Shown here piece by piece: positions 15,882-24,665 of a stretch of 47,761 nt of DNA. The translations under genes and the position numbers were made by a program. How positions within the stretch are numbered: the first letter of the stretch is position 1; the number at the start of each line of letters is the position of its first letter. Source of the stretch: Trebonia sp036509215. GTDB lineage: Bacteria > Actinomycetota > Actinomycetes > Streptosporangiales > Streptosporangiaceae. Where the stretch lies: the NCBI GenBank assembly GCA_036509215.1, contig DATCGA010000220.1:1-47761 (forward strand), read 5' to 3'. A model generated the notes under the pieces. That model was given only the letters and a program-made list of their open reading frames with translations, ran no database searches and was not told the DNA's origin.

Positions 15882-16817
15882 GTGTCATCCCAAGGGTCCG
15901 GGCAGGGTCGGGCAGCAGACGCGAAGCTGCGCCTCATGGCGGTGCACGCGCACCCGGACGACGAGTCGAGCAAGGGCGCCGCGACGATGGCGCGGTACGT
16001 CAGGGAGGGCGTCGAGGTTCTCGTCGCCACCATGACCGGCGGCGAGCGCGGCAGCGTGCTCAACAAGGCCATGGACCGGCCCGAGGTGCTGGCCGACCTG
16101 CCGAGCATCAGGCGGGCGGAGATGGCGCGGGCCAGGGAGATCCTCGGCGTCGAGCAGCGCTTCCTCGGCTTCGTCGACTCGGGCCTGCCGGAGGGGGACC
16201 CGCTGCCGCCGCTGCCCGAGGGCAGCTTCGGCCTCGTCCCGCTGGCCGAGGCGGCGGCGCCGCTGGTCCGGCTGGTGCGCGAATTCCAGCCGCATGTGAT
16301 CTTGACCTACGACGAGTCGGGCGGCTACCCGCACCCGGATCACATCAAGGCCCACCAGGTCGCGGTGGAGGCGTTCGAGGCGGCGGCCGACCCGGATCGT
16401 TACCCGGAAGTCGGCGGCGAGCCCTGGCAGCCGTCCAAGATGTACTACTTCGTCACCTTCCACCAGGCCAAGTACGCCGCGCTGCACGAGGAACTGCTCC
16501 GCCGTGACCTCGAGTCGCCGTACACCCAGATCTTCGCCGAGTGGGAGGAGCGCGCGCGCAAGCGCCTGGAGCGCGGCCAGCGGACGCTGGAGATCACCAC
16601 CCGGGTCGCGGCGGCCGATTACTTCGGCGTTCGCGACGACGCGCTGCGCGCGCACGCGACCCAGATCGACCCCGACAGCTCCTGGTTCGCGTGCCCGCGC
16701 GAGGTCGAGCGCGTCGCCTGGCCGACCGAGGACTATCATCTTGCTAGGTCGCTCGTCGATACCGAGCTGCCGGAAGACGACCTTTTCGCGGGTATCCGGG
16801 AGAGTGTGACCCTGTGA
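15882..16817 (+). CDS. mca: Mycothiol S-conjugate amidase
   Basis: A 311-residue LmbE-fold zinc amidase that cleaves mycothiol adducts of drugs or electrophiles, releasing a mercapturic acid for export. The zinc motif HAHPDDESSKGAA and the second motif GGYPHPDHIKAH are intact, and Lys in SSKG and the YDES segment agree with Mca rather than MshB. It begins VSSQGSGQG at GTG 15882, with GGAG 6 nt upstream; an ATG 4 codons earlier is possible. Presence of mca indicates a mycothiol-producing actinobacterium. The stop overlaps the start of a small membrane protein by 4 nt (GTGA), which suggests coupling. Confidence 0.93.
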   Translation: MSSQGSGQGRAADAKLRLMAVHAHPDDESSKGAATMARYVREGVEVLVATMTGGERGSVLNKAMDRPEVLADLPSIRRAEMARAREILGVEQRFLGFVDSGLPEGDPLPPLPEGSFGLVPLAEAAAPLVRLVREFQPHVILTYDESGGYPHPDHIKAHQVAVEAFEAAADPDRYPEVGGEPWQPSKMYYFVTFHQAKYAALHEELLRRDLESPYTQIFAEWEERARKRLERGQRTLEITTRVAAADYFGVRDDALRAHATQIDPDSSWFACPREVERVAWPTEDYHLARSLVDTELPEDDLFAGIRESVTL

Positions 16818-17074
16818 CGTTCCTCGCCGTGCTGGCTAGCAGCCCAAGCAACTCCACGTCCTCGATCAGCAACGTGGAGCCGGGGCTGCTCGGCTTCCTG
16901 GTGGTGGCCGCGCTCGGCGTCGCGCTCGTCTTCATCCTGCGCTCGATGAACAAGCAGTTCAAGAAGATCGGCCCGCGCCCGGAGGACCCCGAGGACCTGG
17001 CCGCCGACGAGCCGCAGCCGGGAGGCGCGACCGAGACCGCGATGGCGGACCCGGCCGCGGCCAAGCGCCGCTAG
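16814..17074 (+). CDS. Small single-pass membrane protein coupled to mca
   Basis: An 86-residue protein with one membrane helix (about 25-43, GLLGFLVVAALGVALVFIL). A basic patch (RSMNKQFKKI) follows, consistent with an N-out, C-in arrangement. The C-terminal tail is acidic to Ala-rich and probably disordered. It starts at GTG 16814, overlapping the mca stop by 4 nt. Small proteins of this type are commonly found directly after mca in actinobacteria, and the pair may function together at the membrane; no biochemical role can be read from the sequence. Confidence 0.8.
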   Translation: MTFLAVLASSPSNSTSSISNVEPGLLGFLVVAALGVALVFILRSMNKQFKKIGPRPEDPEDLAADEPQPGGATETAMADPAAAKRR

Positions 17075-17117
17075 CCAGCGGCTCGTGCAGCGCGGCTAGT
17101 CGGCCTCTGCGGCCCGG

Positions 17118-18551
17118 CTAGTCGGCCTCAGGTTCCGTCCACGCGCGGCTCATCGCCTCGGGCAGCCCCCACCAGCCGAGCGGCGTCAGCCGGTCGTCGG
17201 AGTCGATCGCGCCGAGCACGGACCACATGGCGGTCACATTGAGGAACAGCTCCTCGATGCTGAGCTCGTCGAAGTCCTCGTCCTCGTCGTCCTCGAAGTC
17301 GCCCGCCCCGAAGTCGGCGTCCTCGAAGAGCAGGGCCGCCTTGTCGAAGTCGTCATCGTCGTCAACCTCGACGCCGACCTCGACGTCGACGTAGTCGTCA
17401 GCATCGGCCTCTTCGCTGTCGACGACGGCGGCGACGGCAGGAGCGAACGAGAAGTCGTTGTCGACCACGGCCAGGCCGATGACCTGCTCGGGATCGAAGT
17501 CCCTGACGTACCGGGCCAGGTCAGCGGCCGAGGCGGGCGTTCCCGGGCCGCCGGTCACCAGCGCCGACATGACCGCCAGCCAGTCGAAGTGATCGAGCGC
17601 GCAGACCGCCGCGATCGCCGCCGACAGCTCGTCCGGCTCGTCGACCTCGCTCTCCTCGTCAAGCTCGTCCCCGAACTCGAGGTCCTCCTCCTCGGCCCAC
17701 TCCATCGCCCGGGCGAACTCCTTGTCCTCGTCGGACAGCGGGCCGCCCTGCGGCGCCGCCACCGACGTGGCCAGCGTCAGCCAGAGCTCGGCGTCGTCGG
17801 ATGGCAGCGAGTCCGCGTTGCGGCCGCTGAACGAGACCAGCATCTGGCCCGGCCACCCCGGCTGGGCGATGTCGCCGCGGAGCTTGGCGACGGCGGCGCG
17901 CAGGTCAGCCGCGGGCAGCGGGCGCTGGCCGGCCGCCGCCAGCATCGAGTGCAGCGCGGTCCGCGCCTCGGCGTCGGCGGCGGCCCAGTCGGCCAGGAAG
18001 GCCTCGTCCTGCTCGTCGAGCAGCACCGTCATCGGCACCCGGCCGTCCGGCAGCGGACTGGTCATCCACCGCTCCTGCAGCGTCACGTACTCCCGGCGGC
18101 CGTCCTCGTCCCCGACGGCGAGCCGGTCCGGGTCGATCTCGCCCGCCGCCAGCAGCTCCTCGAGGTGGCCGACCAGCCGGGCGTGCATCTCCTCCTGCAG
18201 CGGGCTGCGGGTGGCGGGCTCGGCCCAGACGTGCAGCCCGATGATCCCGGTGGGCTCGGTCCCGGTCGCCTCGAGCCAGCCGTGCACGTCGCCAAAGGTG
18301 GCGTCGTGCTCGCTGATCTTCGTCAGGATGGTCTCGGCCGAGTCCCAGAACGGCGCGGACAGCGGGTTCCTGGCTGCGAGCAGCCCCCGCCTGATGGTCG
18401 GCAGCGACGCGAGCGCGTCGGCGGCCGGCACGCTGAGCAATGCGATCGCGACATCGCGCCGACGCAGCTCGGCCACCCGGCGGTGGGCGAGGTCGGCTAC
18501 CCGGTCAGCTTGGAGTTCCACGCCTCGCAGCGTACGACGCTCGCGTCCCAA
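17118..18551 (-). CDS. Hypothetical protein with highly acidic C-terminal region
   Basis: A 477-residue protein I do not recognise. The N-terminal ~300 residues look folded (DALASLPTIRRGLLAARNPLSAPFW, a DWAAADAEARTALHSML segment). Residues about 370-440 are almost entirely Asp/Glu interspersed with hydrophobics (VDDDDDFDKAALLFEDADFG, DFEDDEDEDFDELS), followed by a compact C-terminus ending GWWGLPEAMSRAW. The TTG at 18551 is supported by GGAGGG about 10 nt upstream; a GTG 10 codons later is the alternative. The acidic block could bind cations or basic partners. It is co-directional with serS upstream (82 nt) but no shared function is obvious. Confidence 0.7.
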   Translation of the reverse strand: MGRERRTLRGVELQADRVADLAHRRVAELRRRDVAIALLSVPAADALASLPTIRRGLLAARNPLSAPFWDSAETILTKISEHDATFGDVHGWLEATGTEPTGIIGLHVWAEPATRSPLQEEMHARLVGHLEELLAAGEIDPDRLAVGDEDGRREYVTLQERWMTSPLPDGRVPMTVLLDEQDEAFLADWAAADAEARTALHSMLAAAGQRPLPAADLRAAVAKLRGDIAQPGWPGQMLVSFSGRNADSLPSDDAELWLTLATSVAAPQGGPLSDEDKEFARAMEWAEEEDLEFGDELDEESEVDEPDELSAAIAAVCALDHFDWLAVMSALVTGGPGTPASAADLARYVRDFDPEQVIGLAVVDNDFSFAPAVAAVVDSEEADADDYVDVEVGVEVDDDDDFDKAALLFEDADFGAGDFEDDEDEDFDELSIEELFLNVTAMWSVLGAIDSDDRLTPLGWWGLPEAMSRAWTEPEAD

Positions 18552-18632
18552 GGCGCACGGCCCTCCAGTCTTTCTCGTCCGACTTAAGTAGGTCCTACTG
18601 GGAGTTCTCTGGCTTCTCTGGCTTACGGCGGC

Positions 18633-19895
18633 TTAAAGCTCGGCCCGGCCGCCGAGGTACGGCTGGAGCACCTCGGGCACCCGGACCCTCTGGTCGGCTG
18701 TCTGGCAGTTCTCGATGACGGCTGCGAGGAGCCGGGGCGTCGCGATCGCGGTGTTGTTCAGCGTGTAGGCGAACTTCACCGCCCCGTCGGAGTCCCGGTA
18801 GCGCACGCTGGCCCGCCTGGCCTGCCAGTCGTGCAGCGAGGAGCAGCTGTGCGTCTCGCGGAACCGGCCAAGCGAGGGGAACCAGGTGTTGACGTCGTTC
18901 ATCCGGTACTTCCCGGCCCCCATGTCGCCGGTGGAGCACTCGACGACCTCGTAGTGCAGCCCCAGGCCCTGCAGCAGGTGCTCGGCGACGCCAAGGAGCT
19001 CGGCGTGCCAGCGGTCGGACTCCTCGTCGTCGGCCGCGCAGATGACGAACTGCTCGACCTTCTCGAACTGGTGCACCCGGAGCAGGCCGCGCACGTCGCG
19101 CCCGGCGCTGCCCGCCTCGCGGCGGAAGCACGGCGAGATGCCGGCGTAGCGGATCGGCAGCGACTTGGCGTCGAGGATCTCGCCGGAATGGAGGCCTACC
19201 AGGGCGACCTCGGCGGTGCCCGCGAGGAACAGGTCGTCGGCCGGGAGCGCGTAGGTCTCTTCCCGGTGACCGGGGAACTGACCGGTTCCGATCAGCGCCT
19301 CCTCCCTGACCATGACCGGGACCGAGATCAGGGTGGAGCCGGTCGAGACGAGGTGGTCGAGCGCGTAGGAGAGCAGCGCCCGCTCGAGCAGCACCATGTC
19401 GCCGGTCAGCGCGTAGGCCCGCTCGCCCGCCACCTTCCGCGCCCGGGCGAACTCCGCCCAGCCGCGGTTCTCCAGCAGCTCGACGTGATCGGAGACCTCG
19501 AAGTCGAAGACCGGCCGCTCGCCCCAGGTCTTGATCGTGACATTGGCGGAGTCGTCGCGGCCGACCGGCGTGCCCGTCCACGGGATCGTCGGGGTGAGCA
19601 GCAGCAGGGCCTGCAGTTTCTCGTTGACCTCGGTCAGCGACTCGCGCACCTCTTTCAGGTGCAGGTCCTGCTTGTCGTGGTCGGCCCGGAGCGTCGCCCT
19701 GGTCGCCTCGTCGGCCCGCGCGAACTCCTTGGCGAACGCCTTTCGCCTGGTCTGCGCCTCGTCAAGCTCGCGTTGCAGTTCACGGCTGGACTGGTCCAGG
19801 CTGAGCAGCTCGTCCACGTTCAGGTCGATGCCCTTAACCAGGACGGCCGCCTTCACGGCTTCCGGGTTGTCCCTGATGAATCGTCTGTCCAGCAT
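18633..19895 (-). CDS. serS: Seryl-tRNA synthetase with unusual motif 3
   Basis: A 420-residue class II synthetase charging tRNA-Ser (and tRNA-Sec). An N-terminal coiled-coil arm (about 30-100) reads the tRNA long variable arm. The catalytic core has AGTAEVALVG, motif 2 in CFRREAGSAGRDVRGLLRVHQFEK and motif 3 in LNNTAIATPRLLAAVIEN. Streptomyces housekeeping SerRS, as I recall it, has LNGTLCAVPRTIVAILEN at motif 3 and a longer insert before motif 2. The STGDMGAGKYRMNDVNTWFP stretch also departs from the usual ASADLGASASRKFD form. It may therefore be a second, divergent SerRS, as found with serine-like antibiotics, or a lineage variant serving as the only copy. The ATG at 19895 starts MLDRRFIRDNPEAV as in the family. 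Confidence 0.9.
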   Translation of the reverse strand: MLDRRFIRDNPEAVKAAVLVKGIDLNVDELLSLDQSSRELQRELDEAQTRRKAFAKEFARADEATRATLRADHDKQDLHLKEVRESLTEVNEKLQALLLLTPTIPWTGTPVGRDDSANVTIKTWGERPVFDFEVSDHVELLENRGWAEFARARKVAGERAYALTGDMVLLERALLSYALDHLVSTGSTLISVPVMVREEALIGTGQFPGHREETYALPADDLFLAGTAEVALVGLHSGEILDAKSLPIRYAGISPCFRREAGSAGRDVRGLLRVHQFEKVEQFVICAADDEESDRWHAELLGVAEHLLQGLGLHYEVVECSTGDMGAGKYRMNDVNTWFPSLGRFRETHSCSSLHDWQARRASVRYRDSDGAVKFAYTLNNTAIATPRLLAAVIENCQTADQRVRVPEVLQPYLGGRAEL

Positions 19896-19963
19896 GGTGG
19901 AAACGCTATCAGGAGTGGCGCGCCGCGTGCTTAGGACGACCGTGACCCCGTAGCGTTGAGGTC

Positions 19964-20410
19964 ATGCTGGTCACCAACCATGTACTGTCAGGCGCCATGA
20001 TCGGCGCCGCCGTACGCCGCCCGCTGCCAGCGTTCGCGCTGGGCGTCGCGTCGCACTTCGCCCTCGACGCCGCGCCGCACTGGGGCAAGTTCGGCGACGG
20101 CCGCAGGTACCTGAGGGTGGCCGTGTCCGATGGCCTGGCCGGCCTGGCGGTGATGGCGGCGATGACCGCGCTGGGGCCGCGCGGCCGACGGGCGGCGGTG
20201 CTGGCAGGCATGGCCGGCGCCGCGCTGCCCGACCTCGACAAGCCGTCCCGGCTGTTCTTCGGCCGCTCGCCGTTTCCGCCCGCGGTGGACCGCTTCCACG
20301 CGCGGATCCAGCACGAGGCCTCGCGCCGCGCGCACTACGAGGCGATCGCCGCCGTGATCTTCGGCTCGGCGGCGATCGCGCTGCTGCGCGATCGCCGCCG
20401 CCTGGACTAG
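19964..20410 (+). CDS. YdjM-like membrane-bound metal-dependent hydrolase homologue
   Basis: A 148-residue small hydrophobic protein with conserved NHVLSGAMIG, ASHFALDAAPHWGKFGD and PDLDKPSRLFFG, matching the His/Asp pattern of the YdjM family (PF04307). It has three or four membrane segments. The catalytic status of this family is unproven. It starts at ATG 19964 with a TAGCGT box 7 nt upstream, so it could be leaderless; a GAGG sits 3 nt before the ATG. Divergent from serS. Its stop overlaps the convergent DUF4389 gene through a shared CTAG. Confidence 0.72.
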   Translation: MLVTNHVLSGAMIGAAVRRPLPAFALGVASHFALDAAPHWGKFGDGRRYLRVAVSDGLAGLAVMAAMTALGPRGRRAAVLAGMAGAALPDLDKPSRLFFGRSPFPPAVDRFHARIQHEASRRAHYEAIAAVIFGSAAIALLRDRRRLD

Positions 20411-21840
20411 GAGTTGTTCAGCGCGCTGGCGAGGGTGGACTCATCCTGCTGGAAGGTCTGGAGTTCCTGGGCCAGGCCGGTGCCCGAGTAGGTGCTCTGG
20501 TACTGGCTGATGTCCGACACCGAGCTCAGCTGGGTGAAGTCCTGGGAGACCTGTGTCGCATCGGTCACTACCGTGGTCGCGTCAGAAGCGGCGGCTGACG
20601 GCATCGTGATCGCCTGGACTTCGGTGGCGAAGGTGGAGAAGTACATCGCGGCGAGGCTGTCCGCCTTGATGAGGCAGTCCAGGTTCTGGCCGCAGGCGTT
20701 CGTCGGGTTCCTCCCCATGTTCGTCTTTAGCGTCGCGGAATCGCTGTTCCACTGGCTAATCGCGATGCCTCTGACGCTGAGCGAGTCGGCCGCGGTCTGC
20801 CCGGTCACGCCGTCGTAGATCGGCGTGCCGATGACGTTGACGAGTCCGAGGACGATGAACACGATCAGCAGGATCTTGGCGGACCGGGGGAGAACCAAGG
20901 GCCAGTGGGCCGGCTGGTAGGAGGGCTGGGCGCTGCCGTACCCGCCCGGCGTGCCGTACACGGACTCGAAGGAGGCATAGCCCGGCGTGGTCCCGAACCC
21001 CGGCGTGGTCCCGAACCCCGGCGTGGTCCCGTAGGCCGGCGGGGGAGCGCCCCAGGCCGACTCGACCGGCGTCGCGGTCTGCGCCCACGGCATCGTCACG
21101 GTGGGGGCCGTCCCATCCGCGGGGGCTCCATCCGTGGGCGCCGCCCACTCGGCGGGCGCGGCCGGCTCGGCGGGCGCCGCCGTCACCGGAGCCCAGGCGG
21201 CAGGCTCGTCACCGAAGAGCTTCGAGGGGTACGTCGAGGTGAGCATGCCCATGTAGCAGTAGTAGCGAGTCTGGAAACGGAGCACGGCGGTGAACGCCAG
21301 GTGCAGCGGGGCGGGCAGCTTCCCGGTGATGAGCAGGATCAGCCAGGCGATGAAGACCACGATCACGTTGGCCACGCCGGTCACCAGGCTCAGCACGAGG
21401 TGGGCCCAGATGGCCAGGATGAAGCGGAAGAACACCGCGAAGCGATTCAGCCGCCCGGGCGGCGGGACGGCTATGACTACCGGGTAGGCGAGATCGTCCT
21501 CGAACTTGAACGGCGGATAGTCGTCGGTCAGCAGGAACGAATATCCGTAGACCCGGGCATTCCACCGGATCAGCCCGGAAAGGTAGGTGACCGCGAACTC
21601 GGGCAGGCGGCCCATGAACAGCGCCCCCCACCAGCCCAGGAAGGCGACCACGAAGCCGGCCAGGTTGAGGAAGGACAGCACGAATGCGTGCGGGATGATC
21701 AGGATCGCTCGGAAGGCGACCGTCAGCCGGCGCTGCTTGAGCGGGCCAGCCGCGACCAGCTGCACGGCCGGCTCCTCGACCAGCTGCCAAGGCGCGCCCG
21801 TCGGATACGAAGGGTAAGCCTGATAAGGATCGCTGGTCAC
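20407..21840 (-). CDS. DUF4389 membrane protein with Gly/Pro-rich tandem repeat
   Basis: A 477-residue predicted membrane protein. The first 270 residues hold two DUF4389-like halves, each with a pair of helices (AFRAILIIPHAFVLSFLNLA; VFFRFILAIWAHLVLSLVTG). The motifs GRLPEFAVTYLSGLIRWNAR...LLTDDYPPF and GKLPAPLHLAFTAVLRFQTRYYCY follow them. A Pro/Ala/Gly-rich linker with GTTPGF repeated about three times follows. Then come a membrane helix (about 330-350, ILLIVFIVLGLVNVIG) and an extracytoplasmic C-terminal domain of about 130 residues with one cysteine pair. GTG 21840 (VTSDPYQAYPSY) is chosen because the frame upstream reads through promoter-like AT-rich DNA. The function of the family is unknown. 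Confidence 0.82.
   Translation of the reverse strand: MTSDPYQAYPSYPTGAPWQLVEEPAVQLVAAGPLKQRRLTVAFRAILIIPHAFVLSFLNLAGFVVAFLGWWGALFMGRLPEFAVTYLSGLIRWNARVYGYSFLLTDDYPPFKFEDDLAYPVVIAVPPPGRLNRFAVFFRFILAIWAHLVLSLVTGVANVIVVFIAWLILLITGKLPAPLHLAFTAVLRFQTRYYCYMGMLTSTYPSKLFGDEPAAWAPVTAAPAEPAAPAEWAAPTDGAPADGTAPTVTMPWAQTATPVESAWGAPPPAYGTTPGFGTTPGFGTTPGYASFESVYGTPGGYGSAQPSYQPAHWPLVLPRSAKILLIVFIVLGLVNVIGTPIYDGVTGQTAADSLSVRGIAISQWNSDSATLKTNMGRNPTNACGQNLDCLIKADSLAAMYFSTFATEVQAITMPSAAASDATTVVTDATQVSQDFTQLSSVSDISQYQSTYSGTGLAQELQTFQQDESTLASALNNS
20981..21031 (-). repeat. 18-bp tandem repeat within the DUF4389 gene
   Basis: Nearly three copies of the unit CCCGGCGTGGTCCCGAAC, encoding GTTPGF on the minus strand. 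Units are identical, implying recent expansion by slippage and possible length variation between strains. It is coding sequence, not a CRISPR array. Confidence 0.85.
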
Positions 21841-21893
21841 GAAGAAGCCCCATTTCCGGCCGATGGCGCGGCAGTCGGTGGACAGACCATGCG

Positions 21894-21921
21894 ATATTAA
21901 TGAAAAACCGGTTAGAGGCAA
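21894..21921 (-). promoter_or_regulatory. Sigma-70-like promoter of the DUF4389 gene
   Basis: On the minus strand TTGCCT (21921-21916), a 16-nt spacer and TAATAT (21899-21894). The predicted start is about 21887, giving a leader of about 47 nt to the GTG. The box lies in the most AT-rich patch of the neighbourhood. Confidence 0.55.
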
Positions 21922-22105
21922 CACTGAGAATTGGTAAATATTGCGCATCGCCGTTGATTTCCGTTCGGCGATGCGGCGATAGTTTTTCGGCGGACGGGAT
22001 CGTCTCCGCTTCAAGGCGGCCGAACAGGCCGACGGGCCAGGCGGTACAGTGTCGCGCACAGCGTGTTGACGATTGTGCTGCCGCGTGCCACGACAGGAGA
22101 ATGCC

Positions 22106-22444
22106 GTGTTCCACTCCGACGATGCTCAGCCGTCCGTCGTGTCGACGGACCTGCCCGCGGGGGCGTACCTGCTCGACGTGCGCGAGGACGACGAGTGGGC
22201 GGCCGGCCACGCACCGGAAGCCGTGCACATCCCGGTCGGGGCGATCTCCGAACGGGCGGCCGAGATCCCGCAGGACCGCGAGATCTACGTGATCTGCCGG
22301 TCCGGAGCCCGCTCGGCCTACGCCGCCCAGGCGCTGGCGGGGGCCGGCTGGAAGACCGTCAACGTGTCCGACGGCATGACCGGCTGGGCCGTCGCGGACC
22401 GCCCCATGGTCAGCGAGACCGGCGCCGAGCCGTACGTCGCCTAG
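22106..22444 (+). CDS. Single-domain rhodanese-like sulfurtransferase
   Basis: A 112-residue rhodanese domain. The active-site loop ICRSGARS carries the persulfide-forming Cys64, and conserved GAYLLDVREDDEWAAGHAPEAVHIPVG opens the fold. It moves sulfane sulfur in the cytoplasm; the acceptor is unknown. GTG 22106 (VFHSDDAQPS) follows AGGAGA by about 7 nt. It is convergent with the recQ-like gene, sharing a CTAG in the overlapping stops. The length is that of a stand-alone rhodanese. Confidence 0.88.
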   Translation: MFHSDDAQPSVVSTDLPAGAYLLDVREDDEWAAGHAPEAVHIPVGAISERAAEIPQDREIYVICRSGARSAYAAQALAGAGWKTVNVSDGMTGWAVADRPMVSETGAEPYVA

Positions 22445-24591
22445 CCGGTGGTGACCGCTAGGGCCAGCGGCAGGACGCCGGGGGCGCCCGCGTCCCGCAG
22501 CCGCATCGCGGCCACCGTCATCGTCCAGCCGGTGTCGATCTGATCGTCGACCAGCAGCACCGGGCCGTCGCCGTGAGACGCAAGCGCGTCGCGGAGCTCG
22601 TCGGGGACGACCAGGGCGCGCCAGAGGGTGGCGAGGCGCTGGGCGCTGTTGTGGCGGCGCGGTCCCGGGCCGTCCTCGGTCGCGTAGCCGAGCGTCCCCA
22701 GGTAGGGAAGCCGGCCGATGGCGGCGATCCGCTGGCCGAGGCTGGTGATCAGGTCAGGCCTGGTCCGTGACGGCATCGCGACCACCGCGGCCGGCCGCTG
22801 CCGCCAGTCCCAGCTGGCCAGCACCTGCACCATCGCGTCCGCGAGCTGGCCGGTAACCGGGCCGTCGGGCGCCTGCTCGGACAGCAGGGCGCGCAGCGCG
22901 GCGCCCCAGCCGATATCGGTCAGCCGGCCGAGGGCGCGGCCCGGCTCGGCCAGCTGGCCGGCCGGGATCTTGCCCGCGGCGTCGATTCCGAGTTCCTTCA
23001 TCCCGGTCGGCCACATCTTCCTGGGCTCGACGGTGGTGCCCGGCCGGGCCAGCCGTTCCCGCGCGGCCTCGGCCCCGGCCGGCGCGACGTCAACCTCCCA
23101 GCGCTGGCCGGTGCAGTTGTCGCACCGGCCGCACGGCGCCGCCTCGGGGTCGTCGAGCTCGCGCCGCAGGAACTCCATCCGGCACCCGGCCGCGGCCTGG
23201 TAGTCGAGCATCGCCTGCTGCTCGCGGGCCCGCTCGCGGGCCACCCGCTGGTACCGCTCGCCCTCGTACTCCCAGGGCTTGCCGGTGGCCATCCAGCCGC
23301 CCGCGGTGCGGGTCACCGCGCCGTCCACGTCGAGCACCTTGAGCATCGACTCCAGGCGCCCCCTGGACAGGTCGACCCGGGTCTCGATGGCGGCGGTGGA
23401 CAGCGGCCTGCCCGCGTCCGCGAGCGCCTCGAGGGTGGCCCGCACCTGCTGCTCGGGCGGGAAGGCGAGCGAGGCGAAGTACGCCCAGATGTCGCGGTCC
23501 TCCCGGCCCGGCAGCAGCACGACCTCGGCCCGCTCGACGCCGCGGCCCGCCCGGCCGATCTGCTGGTAGTACGCGACCGGCGACTGCGGCGCGCCCAGGT
23601 GCACCACGAAGCCGAGGTCGGGCTTGTCGAACCCCATGCCGAGGGCGCTGGTCGCGACCAGCGCCTTGACCCGGTTGGCGAGCAGGTCCTCCTCCGCCTG
23701 CAGCCGCCGGGCCTGATCGTCCTTGCCGCTGTAGGCGGCGACCTCGATGCCCTGCTCGCGCAGGAAGGCGGCCGTCTCGTAGGCGGCCGCGACCGTCAGC
23801 GTGTAGATGATCCCCGAGTTAGGCAGCGCGTCGCTGCTGAGGGCGGCCGCCAGCCACGCCAGCCGCATCGGCGTGGCCGGCAGGCTGACCACCGCGAGCC
23901 GGAGCGACTCGCGGTCGAGCGCACCGCGCAGCACCAGCACCCCGCCGCCGTCGCCGTCGCCGGCGCCGCGCAGCCCGGCCTCGAGCTGCTCCGCGACGTC
24001 GGTGGTGACGCGGGCGTTGGCGGTGGCGGTGGTGGCCAGCACCGGGATGTCCGACGGCAGGGTCTCGAGCAGGGTCCTGATCCGGCGGTAGTCGGGCCGG
24101 AAGTCGTGACCCCAGTCGGAGATGCAGTGCGCCTCGTCGATGACGATGAGGCCCGCCGTCTTGGTCAGCTGCGGCAGCACGTTGTCGCGGAACCCGGGGT
24201 TGTTGAGCCGCTCCGGGCTCACCAGCAGCACGTCCACCGCGCCGTCGCGAACCTCGGCGTAGACCTGCTGCCAGTCGTCGAGGTTGGCGGAGTTGATCGT
24301 GCGGGCGCGGATGCCCGCCCGGGCCGCCGCCTCGACCTGGTTCCGCATCAGCGCCAGCAGCGGCGAGACGATCACGGTCGGGCCCGCCCCGGCCGCCCGC
24401 AGCAGCGCGGTGGCGACGAAGTAGACCGCCGACTTGCCCCACCCGGTCCGCTGCACCACCAGCGCCCGCCGCTTCTCGGCCACGAGGGCGCGGATCGCCG
24501 TCCACTGGTCCTCCCGCAGCCGCGCGCTCTCGCCCGCCAGCGCCCGTAGGTGCCCCTCGGCCGCTTCCCGCAGTTCCCGCTCGTCGCTCAT
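22441..24591 (-). CDS. recQ: RecQ-family DNA helicase with phosphoribosyltransferase-like C-terminus
   Basis: A 716-residue superfamily 2 helicase that unwinds DNA during repair. Helicase motifs: QRTGWGKSAVYF (motif I), VIDEAHCISDWGHDFR (motif II), LATTATAN (III), ALGMGFDKPDLGFVVH (V) and QQIGRAGRG (VI). The zinc-binding region is CRMEFLRRELD...CGRCDNC. The C-terminal part contains GPVLLVDDQIDTGWTMTVAA (about 673-692), the PRPP-binding motif of type I phosphoribosyltransferases, in place of a typical HRDC domain. It starts at ATG 24591 with no strong RBS visible. The fused PRTase-like tail may bind a nucleotide rather than catalyse. It is divergent from folB. Confidence 0.9.
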   Translation of the reverse strand: MSDERELREAAEGHLRALAGESARLREDQWTAIRALVAEKRRALVVQRTGWGKSAVYFVATALLRAAGAGPTVIVSPLLALMRNQVEAAARAGIRARTINSANLDDWQQVYAEVRDGAVDVLLVSPERLNNPGFRDNVLPQLTKTAGLIVIDEAHCISDWGHDFRPDYRRIRTLLETLPSDIPVLATTATANARVTTDVAEQLEAGLRGAGDGDGGGVLVLRGALDRESLRLAVVSLPATPMRLAWLAAALSSDALPNSGIIYTLTVAAAYETAAFLREQGIEVAAYSGKDDQARRLQAEEDLLANRVKALVATSALGMGFDKPDLGFVVHLGAPQSPVAYYQQIGRAGRGVERAEVVLLPGREDRDIWAYFASLAFPPEQQVRATLEALADAGRPLSTAAIETRVDLSRGRLESMLKVLDVDGAVTRTAGGWMATGKPWEYEGERYQRVARERAREQQAMLDYQAAAGCRMEFLRRELDDPEAAPCGRCDNCTGQRWEVDVAPAGAEAARERLARPGTTVEPRKMWPTGMKELGIDAAGKIPAGQLAEPGRALGRLTDIGWGAALRALLSEQAPDGPVTGQLADAMVQVLASWDWRQRPAAVVAMPSRTRPDLITSLGQRIAAIGRLPYLGTLGYATEDGPGPRRHNSAQRLATLWRALVVPDELRDALASHGDGPVLLVDDQIDTGWTMTVAAMRLRDAGAPGVLPLALAVTTG

Positions 24592-24665
24592 AGCTACTTG
24601 GTATCAGACGATGGTGACAAGGCCTGCCGGGGCCGGTCAGGGCGCGCAGGGCTAGCATCGATGGC

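Noticed and set aside
20981..21031. A CRISPR-like repeat
   Set aside because: The units are contiguous, in coding frame and encode GTTPGF, with no spacers.
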